Shown here: piece after piece, positions 29,390-35,444 of the stretch
How positions within the stretch are numbered: the stretch's first letter is position 1
Layout of the letters: every line of letters begins with the position of its first letter
Virus record (IMG/VR): IMGVR_UViG_3300032080_000014
Span: 1 to 36,152 of that record
Length of the DNA stretch: 36,152 nucleotides
Reading direction: 5' to 3' (one strand)
From: a virus
The notes under the pieces: model-generated
What the model was told of the DNA's origin: nothing
Database searches by the model: none
Seen by the model: the letters and a program-made list of their open reading frames with translations, nothing else
Made by a program: the position numbers and the translations under genes

Positions 29390-29854
29390 ATGTCTGCATC
29401 AATCCGTGAAACCGTCGTGTCTGCTCTGACCAACGCTGGTGTCTCCGAGTACCAGCAGTCGAGCTACACCCGGTACATCGACGCCGTGGTCAACGCTCTC
29501 GAAGCACAGCGGCCCGAGCCTGCCGATGACCCGGAGCGCGGCTACGTCCTGATCGAGAACCTCGTCGCCGCAGGTCAGCGCCTCGGCCTTGGGCTTGGCC
29601 GGTACGAAGAGGAACTCATCAGCACCATCGAGCAGGCCACCGGCCTGACCCGCCGCCCGGCACCGGAGCCGGAACCGGAGGTGGACGACCTCGAAGGTCT
29701 GTTCTCTGAGGGGGACAGCGAGGCCGGCGTGGGCCAGAAGCTCGACGCGATCCTCACCTCGCTGGGGTCGATTGCCAAGACTCAGTCGGAACAGGCTGAG
29801 GCAATCGCCGCGCTGAAGGGTCTTGCCAAGTCCCGGCTCGGTGTCAACCTCTAA
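29390..29854 (+). CDS. Helical hypothetical protein
   Basis: 154 aa. Residues 1-85 are helical (IRETVVSALTNAGVSEYQQSSYTRYIDAVVNALEA; RGYVLIENLVAAGQRLGLG; YEEELISTIEQATGL). A Pro/Glu linker (PAPEPEPEVDD) and a C-terminal coiled-coil-like helix (VGQKLDAILTSLGSIAKTQSEQAEAIAALKGLAKS) follow. Possibly an oligomeric scaffold or structural accessory protein. AGAAGGAAA lies ahead of the ATG. Confidence 0.65.
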   Translation: MSASIRETVVSALTNAGVSEYQQSSYTRYIDAVVNALEAQRPEPADDPERGYVLIENLVAAGQRLGLGLGRYEEELISTIEQATGLTRRPAPEPEPEVDDLEGLFSEGDSEAGVGQKLDAILTSLGSIAKTQSEQAEAIAALKGLAKSRLGVNL

Positions 29855-29870
29855 GCGTACTACATTCCTA

Positions 29871-29899
29871 TTGCTTTTCCAAGCATGAGGGTGTAAGCT
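29871..29899 (+). promoter_or_regulatory. Promoter P3 (weaker match)
   Basis: TTGCTT, 17-bp spacer, TAAGCT followed by ATACC. The TAAGCTA -10 is the same as in P1. Confidence 0.5.
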
Positions 29900-29912
29900 A
29901 TACCAGTACGCA

Positions 29913-29926
29913 GACCAGCGATGGTC
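29913..29926 (+). promoter_or_regulatory. Small GNRA-loop hairpin in the P3 leader
   Basis: GACCA, GCGA tetraloop, TGGTC. Confidence 0.4.
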
Positions 29927-29932
29927 ACAAGT

Positions 29933-29974
29933 CCCCTGCCATGTCCGAGTGTCCAAGCTTGGACATGGCAGGGG
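29933..29974 (+). promoter_or_regulatory. 14-bp stem-loop that contains the palindrome
   Basis: CCCCTGCCATGTCC pairs perfectly with GGACATGGCAGGGG. The loop and right arm contain palindrome copy 26, whose own hairpin would compete for the same GGACA bases. The ribosome binding site TAGGAG follows 10 bases later. Confidence 0.6.
29950..29965. repeat. 16-bp palindrome, canonical copy 26
   Basis: Inside the long stem-loop, 30 bp before the TTG at 29996. Confidence 0.95.
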
Positions 29975-29995
29975 CACCACAACTAGGAGTAAACG

Positions 29996-30307
29996 TTGGC
30001 AAAACAGAAGGGGCGCATCCAGAAACGACTTCCCCCGAGAATGCAGAAGGTCCATGAGTACGACGAGTTCGCAGTGCTCGCTCAGGCCAATCCCGGAGAC
30101 GCGGTGCTCGTCGCGTCCCAAGTAAACCGCTCCCGGTACGAGACTGTCCGACAGTTTCGCCGGGCACCCTACATCACAGACGAAGGGCGCATCCGCGTCC
30201 ATCTCCGCAACTCGACTGTCGGTTCTGACGGTCAGAGGTGCGGGGATATTTGGTTCGTCTGGGAACCCAACGAAAGTGAGGAAGCAGATGCCACTGCCAA
30301 CGATTAG
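29996..30307 (+). CDS. Basic hypothetical protein at the head of the SSB cassette
   Basis: 103 aa from TTG 29996 with TAGGAG 7 bases upstream. Starts AKQKGRIQKRLPPRMQK and is basic throughout, with beta strands (DAVLVASQVNRSRYETVRQF, IRVHLRNSTV, CGDIWFVWEP). Overlaps the SSB gene by 20 bases, so it may work in DNA replication or recombination; inference from position. Confidence 0.6.
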   Translation: MAKQKGRIQKRLPPRMQKVHEYDEFAVLAQANPGDAVLVASQVNRSRYETVRQFRRAPYITDEGRIRVHLRNSTVGSDGQRCGDIWFVWEPNESEEADATAND

Positions 30308-30794
30308 TGGCGAGTTCCGCATCGGCAGTGACCCGAGGAATGGCTACACGTCAGGCTCAGGCATCGCCTACTGGTCAGCCCGGTGCGTCATGGCGGCGCG
30401 CAAGGAAGAACCGAAGGGTTCGGGTACTTGGATCGACGACAAGGACAAGGAGATGTGGATCAACCTGTCCACGTACCGGCACGTCGCGGAGAACATGATA
30501 AACAGCGGGTTCAAAAAGGGTGATCTGATTACCGTCACGAACGCGCCGATCTACCTCCGCAAGTACCAGACGGATCAGGGCGAGAACCGCATCTCGGTCG
30601 AGGTCGAAGCCAAGGAAGTCGGCGCGTCCCTGACGTTCCGCACGTACCCACACCATGACCGTTCGACCGGGAAGCAACAGCCTCCCGCGCAGGACGGGCC
30701 ACCACAGGACGGCAACCCTGTGGACACACCTGCTTGGGCTACGCCCGGTTCGGAGTCGAGAGACTACAACTGGGGCGGGACCGGCGAACTGTGA
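30288..30794 (+). CDS. ssb: Single-stranded DNA-binding protein (OB-fold)
   Basis: 168 aa. Coats single-stranded DNA during phage replication. Residues 5-125 show the OB-fold SSB pattern: SGEFRIGSDPR, GIAYWSARCVMAARK, EMWINLSTYRHVAENMI, KKGDLITVTNAPIYLRKYQ, ENRISVEVEAKEVGASL. The remaining 45 residues are Gln/Pro/Gly/Asp-rich and disordered, as in SSB tails, but the end (GTGEL) lacks the DDDIPF tip of bacterial SSBs. GAGGAAG precedes the ATG. Confidence 0.7.
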   Translation: MPLPTISGEFRIGSDPRNGYTSGSGIAYWSARCVMAARKEEPKGSGTWIDDKDKEMWINLSTYRHVAENMINSGFKKGDLITVTNAPIYLRKYQTDQGENRISVEVEAKEVGASLTFRTYPHHDRSTGKQQPPAQDGPPQDGNPVDTPAWATPGSESRDYNWGGTGEL

Positions 30795-30994
30795 GCCAGA
30801 AGATTGAGGCTGTCCACATTCAGCGGTACAAGGACCGTCGTTGGGGGCTGAGCGATCCCTGCTTTATCTGCGGTGGAACGTTCAGATTCGACGGTTCAGG
30901 GTGTGGGCATGACGGTGCTGACACCGCCGCGTTCATTCAACGGATCAAAGAGATGTCCGCTCGGGAGCGCGAAGCAATCCTGAAAGGCAAGTAA
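30791..30994 (+). CDS. Small Cys-containing protein
   Basis: 67 aa from GTG 30791 (GTGA overlap with SSB). PCFICGGTFRFDGSGCGHDG: CxxC ... C.H, a probable zinc site. The C-terminal helix is charged (FIQRIKEMSAREREAILKG). Confidence 0.6.
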   Translation: MSQKIEAVHIQRYKDRRWGLSDPCFICGGTFRFDGSGCGHDGADTAAFIQRIKEMSAREREAILKGK

Positions 30995-30995
30995 C

Positions 30996-31011
30996 TGTCC
31001 AAGCTTGGACA
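30996..31011. repeat. 16-bp palindrome, canonical copy 27
   Basis: 16 bp before the ATG at 31028. Confidence 0.95.
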
Positions 31012-31027
31012 CAACGAGAGAGAGAAC

Positions 31028-31384
31028 ATGATGGCAAGAGCAAGTGCATCCACCCGTCCGGCCGTCCTCGAAGAGGAAGAGGTCGAGCCTGCGGCGGAAG
31101 CCCCGGTGGGCAAGGGTGGCAGGTCCGAGTCCCAGTTGAAGGCGCATCTGCGGAACAAGGCAGAGCGGTTCATCCTCGACAAGTACAAGACCGAGTACCA
31201 CGACAAGCTCGGTGAGTTGTACGCGGAACGGAAGCTGGAATACAAGCGGGTTCTGTCGCCGGAAGAGAAGGAGGAAAAGGAACTCATGGAGTTGCTCGAA
31301 CGCCGTCCTGATCTGAAGGCAAAGATCGTGCAGGAGAACGCACCGGAGCACGTCCCGGACGATACGCCGGGCGGCGAAGGCTAG
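31028..31384 (+). CDS. Charged helical hypothetical protein
   Basis: 118 aa. Acidic and Lys/Glu-rich; long helix with coiled-coil character (QLKAHLRNKAERFILDKYKTEYHDKLGELYAERKLEYKRVL then EEKEEKELMELLERRPDLK). AGAGAGA upstream. Ends immediately before a strong hairpin, so it closes its transcription unit. Confidence 0.6.
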   Translation: MMARASASTRPAVLEEEEVEPAAEAPVGKGGRSESQLKAHLRNKAERFILDKYKTEYHDKLGELYAERKLEYKRVLSPEEKEEKELMELLERRPDLKAKIVQENAPEHVPDDTPGGEG

Positions 31385-31390
31385 TCATAG

Positions 31391-31430
31391 GGAAGGCCCG
31401 GCTGTCTGGGGGACGGGCACCGGGCCTTCC
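31391..31430 (+). terminator. Hairpin closing the SSB cassette
   Basis: GGAAGGCCCGG and CCGGGCCTTCC pair perfectly over 11 bp with an 18-nt loop, 6 bases after the stop. Confidence 0.55.
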
Positions 31431-31434
31431 ACTT

Positions 31435-31656
31435 CCGACTACCAATCAGAAGGCGCTAAGCAGACTTAGCACTTCTATGTTACAGGCTAGGAACCCCTAC
31501 CTCGGTGAGTGTAGGGTGATGACACCGAAAAGCCCCCACTTGGGACAGCAGGGGCTTTTCCAAACCGGATGGTGACGACATCCGCAAAGCTGAGCGGGAC
31601 GGCTCATCACTCAGCATAGCGGATGAAGGCATCATCTCCACCGATTGGAGATTGAA
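31435..31656 (+). promoter_or_regulatory. Structured leader of the replication genes
   Basis: About 220 bases with no gene. In order: GACTACC element (31437), a perfect 16-bp inverted repeat GCTAAG-CAGA-CTTAGC (31455-31470), a terminator-like hairpin (31527-31560), a GGATG/CATCC hairpin (31567-31583), a GCTGAG/CTCAGC hairpin with an alternative TGAGC/GCTCA pairing (31589-31615), and ATCTCC/GGAGAT (31634-31652), which would hide the ribosome binding site of the 22-aa ORF. The density of pairings suggests a regulatory RNA leader or small RNA; the promoter is not clear. Confidence 0.5.
31527..31560. terminator. Probable bidirectional terminator
   Basis: GAAAAGCCCC and GGGGCTTTTC pair over 10 bp around a 14-nt loop, with A- and T-tracts at the base of the stem on each strand. 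Confidence 0.6.
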
Positions 31657-31725
31657 ATGGCAACGATTCGCAAACCAGATCACACTCTCAACCTGATTGC
31701 ATCCGGGCATTTGATCGTGGCGTGA
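31657..31725 (+). CDS. 22-aa upstream ORF coupled to the replication initiator
   Basis: M-ATIRKPDHTLNLIASGHLIVA. GGAG lies 7 bases ahead but is part of a hairpin. Its TGA overlaps the GTG of the next gene (GTGA), so it may be a leader peptide that controls translation of the initiator. Confidence 0.45.
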   Translation: MATIRKPDHTLNLIASGHLIVA

Positions 31726-32081
31726 CGGCCATGTCTGTCCAAGGTTGGACACCGATTCCGAACTGGATTCTCCGCGACGAGACGCTGAGCGGGCACGCCA
31801 AGCTTGTCTATCTGTCCCTCAACTCCCGCCTCGGCCTGCCGGTAATCAACCCCTCGCACGCCACTATCGCCAGCGAAGCAAGTTGCTCGCCCGCCTCGGT
31901 GAAACGCGCCCTCGCAGAACTGCGGGACCGGCAGATGATCGAGTGGACACAGCAGACAAACGGCAAGGGCGGACAGGTCAGCAATGTCTACCGCGTGCTG
32001 ATCGAACCACCCGTCCGCACCCCCCAGTTCACAATGGACCACCCCCCGGTTCATGGTGGACCACCCCCCAGTTCACAGTGA
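31722..32081 (+). CDS. Helix-turn-helix replication initiator, N-terminal part
   Basis: 119 aa from GTG 31722 (ATG 31731 is possible). GWTPIPNWILRDETLSGHAKLVYLSLNSR followed by a winged helix-turn-helix (HATIASEASCSPASVKRALAELRDRQMIEW) and a wing strand: the usual N-terminal DNA-binding half of phage replication initiators of the replisome-organiser type. The Pro-rich C-terminus is made by a 22-bp tandem repeat and stops abruptly at 32081. Removal of one repeat unit would join it in frame to the next gene. A palindrome variant encodes SVQGWTP near the N-terminus. Confidence 0.65.
   Translation: MTAMSVQGWTPIPNWILRDETLSGHAKLVYLSLNSRLGLPVINPSHATIASEASCSPASVKRALAELRDRQMIEWTQQTNGKGGQVSNVYRVLIEPPVRTPQFTMDHPPVHGGPPPSSQ
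31736..31751. repeat. 16-bp palindrome variant (centre GG), copy 28
   Basis: TGTCCAAGGTTGGACA just inside the initiator coding region, contributing codons for a conserved-looking Trp. Confidence 0.9.
32033..32076 (+). repeat. 22-bp tandem repeat, two units plus a partial third
   Basis: Units at 32033-32054 and 32055-32076 share TGGACCACCCCCC then GGTTCA or AGTTCA; a diverged partial unit precedes them. Because 22 is not a multiple of 3, unit number sets the reading frame. Confidence 0.85.
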
Positions 32082-32096
32082 GCTACGAAAAAGACC

Positions 32097-32118
32097 TCTC
32101 TTAAATACTTCTCTTAAA
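32097..32118 (+). repeat. AT-rich direct repeat between the two initiator genes
   Basis: TCTCTTAAA occurs twice, 13 bp apart, in an otherwise GC-rich region near replication genes. Could be part of an origin, or simply AT-rich codons of the ancestral linker. Confidence 0.35.
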
Positions 32119-32190
32119 GACGTTGTGGTTGCGTCTCGTAAGTACCTCACCAGCAACCACGACGATCAAAATTCACAGAAAGGAAAGACC

Positions 32191-32514
32191 GTGACAGACG
32201 CACCGGCTACCTCGTCAGACTTCGACATCATGCAACGCAACATCCAGAAGCTGTTCCCCGGCGTGACGTGGCATCCGTCGCGGGAAGCTTGGGAGTTCGC
32301 AAAGACCACACACCCCGACGTTGATCCCGGCAAGGTCGCGCTCGATTTCATCAGGAAGAACCGCCCGAAGAAGGGCTTTGTCCCCAGCGATGAGATTTGG
32401 CTCCGCTGGGTAACGCAGGAGGACAGGAACCTCACGGAGATGAGACTCCGTATCGAAGCCGAGCAGGCGGCGCAGACGAAACACGACGACGGCAAATGGT
32501 GGCCGGGCGAATAG
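32191..32514 (+). CDS. DnaT/replisome-organiser-like C-terminal domain protein
   Basis: 107 aa from GTG 32191 with AGGAAAG upstream. LFPGVTWHPSREAWEFAKTTHPDVDPGKVALDFIRKNRPKKGFVPSDEIWLRWVTQED: the W.PS ... F ... W..WV arrangement is that of DnaT-like or helicase-loading domains normally fused behind a helix-turn-helix. It would load the helicase at the phage origin. The open frame runs back to 32053, beyond the stop of the HTH gene, which supports a split gene. Confidence 0.6.
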   Translation: MTDAPATSSDFDIMQRNIQKLFPGVTWHPSREAWEFAKTTHPDVDPGKVALDFIRKNRPKKGFVPSDEIWLRWVTQEDRNLTEMRLRIEAEQAAQTKHDDGKWWPGE

Positions 32515-32530
32515 TGTCCAAGCTTGGACA
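32515..32530. repeat. 16-bp palindrome, canonical copy 29
   Basis: Starts on the base after the preceding stop codon; ends 15 bp before the primase/helicase ATG at 32546. Confidence 0.95.
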
Positions 32531-32545
32531 GGAACGAGGGAGACG

Positions 32546-34147
32546 ATGACTAGAGAAGTTGCCACTGTCGCGGATGCAATCGACATGGCGAAGAACCACC
32601 ACACCGCCTGCACTACAAAGTGTCCCGCTCACAGCGATGACACCGCGAGCCTCAGTGTCGGGCCGGGCGAGGATCAGCCGGTGATCTTCAAGTGCCACGC
32701 CGGTTGCACGTTCGAGGAAATCATGGCGGCGGCGGACATCGGGTTCGACGCGATCATGGCTGAGCAACGGGACGAGACAGCCGCTGGGGACAACGTGTGG
32801 ACACCGGCAGGGAACGCATCCCACCGCTACGTCTACACCGATGAGAACGGCAGGCCGCTGTTCGAGGTTCTGCGGGTGCCGAAACCGGGCGGGAAGAAAA
32901 CCTTCTTCCAGCGCCGACCCGATCCGACAGCACCTCGCGGATGGGCTTGGAACCTCGAAGGCGTGGAGCGTGTGCTTTACCGTCTGCCAGAGATTGTGCG
33001 GGCCAAGGCTGAGGGTGCCACGATCTTCGTCGTCGAGGGTGAGAAGGATGTCGAGACTCTGCGGAGGCACGGCGCTTACGCTACGACGGCACCAATGGGG
33101 GGCGGGACAGGCAAGTGGCTTCCGTCTTTCACTGCCGCTCTCGCGGGAATGAAGGTCATCATCATCCCGGACGCTGACGCGACAGGCCGGGCGCATGGCA
33201 GGTACGTCCGTGAGGAACTGCTGAAGGCCGGGTGCTCGGTGTCCGTCAAGGAACCGAGGCTCGGGTGCAAGGACATCACGGACCACATCAACGCTGGGGG
33301 CACGTTCGATGATCTGCTCGAAGTCCGGCCGGAAGATTCGGATCCGAAGATTTCCTACGGGCTGGATGTGCTCGAAGTCGTCAAGCGGATTTTCCGGCCC
33401 GCGACGTACATCGTGCCGGGCGTTCTCGCTGAGGGTGACAGGTTCCTGCTGACCGGCTTCGAGGGCCACGGCAAGTCCACGCTCATGCGGGAGATGGCGA
33501 TCTGCATCGCGGCAGGTATCCATCCGTGGAACTTCGCCAGCATGGACCCGCAGAAGGTGCTGTTCGCGGACGGTGAGAACCACCCGGATCAGGTGCTCGA
33601 TTCGTGGCAGGAACTGGTGGGCAAGGCGGCTGAGATGGGTCGGCCTGTTGAGCCGGGCATGTTGACCGTCCTCGAAGAGTGGGATTCGGAGATTGACCTG
33701 ACCTCCGAGGATGGCAGGCAGTGGATGATCGAGCGGGTCCACGCCTACAGGCCGAGGGTGTTCTTCCTTGGCCCGCTCTACAACATGAGCAACCGCGACC
33801 TGAAGGACGACGAGACTGTCCGCAAGATCAAGTCCGCGATCAGCGAGGCCCGCGCGATCTGCGGGACGGCGTTCGTCTTGGAGCACCACGCACCGCACAA
33901 GGGGCCGGGCGACAAGGAACGCTCGGTCAGGCCGTACGGTTCGTCCACGTTCCTGAAGTTCCCGGAGTTCGCGTTCGGGCTGAAGCCGATCAAGGAACAC
34001 CCCGGCTGGTACGAGTTCGAGCCAACCCGGATGCCGCGCGTACGTAAGCGTCACTTCCCGGCGTACTTCCGCTGGGGCGTAGAGGATTCCATGGAAATGC
34101 CGTGGATGCCAGAAGAGATTGGCCCCGAAGAGATGACGGGCCAGTGA
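32546..34147 (+). CDS. DNA primase/helicase (zinc finger, TOPRIM, RecA-like ATPase)
   Basis: 533 aa. Zinc-binding domain with C22, C26, H29 and C50-x3-C54; TOPRIM-type core at about 160-225 (IFVVEGEKDVETL, then VIIIPDADATGRAHG) for primer synthesis; RecA/RepA-like ATPase from about 290, with Walker A GFEGHGKST near residue 308, LFADGENHPDQVL, a Walker B-like VFFLGPLY and VLEHHAPHKG. It should synthesise primers and unwind or remodel DNA at the replication fork, together with the SSB and the upstream initiator genes. Start follows AACGAGGGAGACG. Confidence 0.82.
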   Translation: MTREVATVADAIDMAKNHHTACTTKCPAHSDDTASLSVGPGEDQPVIFKCHAGCTFEEIMAAADIGFDAIMAEQRDETAAGDNVWTPAGNASHRYVYTDENGRPLFEVLRVPKPGGKKTFFQRRPDPTAPRGWAWNLEGVERVLYRLPEIVRAKAEGATIFVVEGEKDVETLRRHGAYATTAPMGGGTGKWLPSFTAALAGMKVIIIPDADATGRAHGRYVREELLKAGCSVSVKEPRLGCKDITDHINAGGTFDDLLEVRPEDSDPKISYGLDVLEVVKRIFRPATYIVPGVLAEGDRFLLTGFEGHGKSTLMREMAICIAAGIHPWNFASMDPQKVLFADGENHPDQVLDSWQELVGKAAEMGRPVEPGMLTVLEEWDSEIDLTSEDGRQWMIERVHAYRPRVFFLGPLYNMSNRDLKDDETVRKIKSAISEARAICGTAFVLEHHAPHKGPGDKERSVRPYGSSTFLKFPEFAFGLKPIKEHPGWYEFEPTRMPRVRKRHFPAYFRWGVEDSMEMPWMPEEIGPEEMTGQ

Positions 34148-34156
34148 CTACCAAAC

Positions 34157-34172
34157 TGTCCAAGCTTGGACA
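34157..34172. repeat. 16-bp palindrome, canonical copy 30
   Basis: 18 bp before the ATG at 34191; here GACTACC lies before the palindrome (34146). Confidence 0.95.
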
Positions 34173-34190
34173 CAACAGAAGGGCAAGAAA

Positions 34191-34574
34191 ATGACCAAGG
34201 CAATCATGATTCCGTGGGACGCGGTCGAACCTATCGTCGAAGTCGAGCTTCGCGCCGACCCATTCGAGCAGATGGAGGGCCTGATTTTCGGGCCGGTCGC
34301 CAAGGGCGCAACCCGGCGCAACCTCGGGTCGGCCACTATGGGCCAGGGCGTGCAGTGCTTCCACGACGACGAGGGCATGTATAACCAGCCGTTCAACGTG
34401 AACGTCAGGGCGATGAAACTCTGGGCGCACGTCTCAGGCCGGAAGCTCTCCGATTTCGTACAGCCGCTGTGGGGGAACTTCGTGGTCTACGGCTACGACG
34501 AGGCCGGGGAGTCCACTGACGTTCCCGCCATCGTCACCGAGTTCTTCGCGGAGGATGGTGTGACCAATGCCTGA
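34191..34574 (+). CDS. DUF3846-like hypothetical protein
   Basis: 127 aa. IMIPWDAVEPIVEVELRADPFEQMEGLIFG, then FNVNVRAMKLWAHVSGRKLSDFVQPLWGNFVVYG and ESTDVP near the end resemble the layout of the DUF3846 family (conserved N/R and a final strand G..VV.G). Function of that family unknown to me. AAGGGCAAG upstream. Confidence 0.55.
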   Translation: MTKAIMIPWDAVEPIVEVELRADPFEQMEGLIFGPVAKGATRRNLGSATMGQGVQCFHDDEGMYNQPFNVNVRAMKLWAHVSGRKLSDFVQPLWGNFVVYGYDEAGESTDVPAIVTEFFAEDGVTNA

Positions 34575-34962
34575 GACGCGAGCACAGAAGATCGCCCGGC
34601 TGAAGGCAATGATTGACGCCGACGAGCAAGCCGCCGCACGCACCATAGAGCGGGCCGAGAAGCGGCGCGAGATGCTGTTGACGCTGGCTGAGCGCCCTGC
34701 CGAACCGACCGGCTACAACATGTTCATGAGCAGGGTGAAGTTCAAGGGGACGAGCATCATCTACACGTTCCTGTTCCTGCGGACCCCGGCTGGCTACTAC
34801 AGCACCGGGTCTGGCAAGAACTCGGTCTTTCGTACGTGGGACATCCTGTGCGACTGGCTCGACTCGGATGACATCGAATCGCACACCGGACTGGAAGCCA
34901 TCGTCGAAACGGGTGAGACGTACTACCCGGAACGGGAGCGCGGGGGAGGCTTCTCGCTATGA
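34567..34962 (+). CDS. Hypothetical protein with N-terminal coiled coil
   Basis: 131 aa, overlapping the previous gene by 8 bases. RAQKIARLKAMIDADEQAAARTIERAEKRREMLLTLAE forms a long charged helix; the rest is beta/aromatic (SRVKFKGTSIIYTFLFLRTPAGYYSTGSG). No family recognised. Confidence 0.6.
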   Translation: MPETRAQKIARLKAMIDADEQAAARTIERAEKRREMLLTLAERPAEPTGYNMFMSRVKFKGTSIIYTFLFLRTPAGYYSTGSGKNSVFRTWDILCDWLDSDDIESHTGLEAIVETGETYYPERERGGGFSL

Positions 34963-35435
34963 GCACCGAGGCACCGGGCTTCATTCCCTACGGGAAGGAC
35001 GGATCGGGCCACGCCGGTAACGCGACATCGCGGGAACGGCAGGCCCGTGAGGACGCGCTCGGCAAGACCGCCGTCCGTCAGCGCGAGGCTTACCGGGCCA
35101 TCATCGAGGCTGACGGGCATGGTGTCACGACCGGCGAACTGGAACTCAGGTACGGCTGGCACCACGGCCAGTCGTCGTCGGCTCTAACGCACCTTCACCG
35201 GGCAGGGCACGTCGCCCGGCTGAAGGAGCAACGCAACGGGCAGGAGATTTACATCTGCCCCGAGCATGTCGGTGACAGGCCGCTGTCGCCGTACAACCCC
35301 CGCGTCCCGCAGGGCCGCAGGCATCCCCGCGATCTGTCCGACGCGGTGGTGCTCGAAGCCATGCAGGGCGCGGGCATCCCGAACATCGGCACCAACTTCA
35401 TCAAGGCGCGCAAGTTCCTTGACCTACTTCCCTAG
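34959..35435 (+). CDS. Winged-helix-like protein
   Basis: 158 aa, ATGA overlap. RQREAYRAIIEADGHGVTTGELELRYGWHHGQSSSALTHLHRAGHVARLKEQRNGQEIYI has the pattern of a MarR-like winged helix-turn-helix followed by a wing. C-terminal segment basic. May bind DNA, possibly as a regulator of late early-region genes. Confidence 0.6.
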   Translation: MSTEAPGFIPYGKDGSGHAGNATSRERQAREDALGKTAVRQREAYRAIIEADGHGVTTGELELRYGWHHGQSSSALTHLHRAGHVARLKEQRNGQEIYICPEHVGDRPLSPYNPRVPQGRRHPRDLSDAVVLEAMQGAGIPNIGTNFIKARKFLDLLP

Positions 35436-35444
35436 GAGACGGAA

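Noticed and set aside
31745-32104. A second plus-strand frame overlapping the HTH initiator
   Set aside because: It is Arg/Pro-rich out-of-frame sequence with no start signal; the HTH frame has the recognisable domain.
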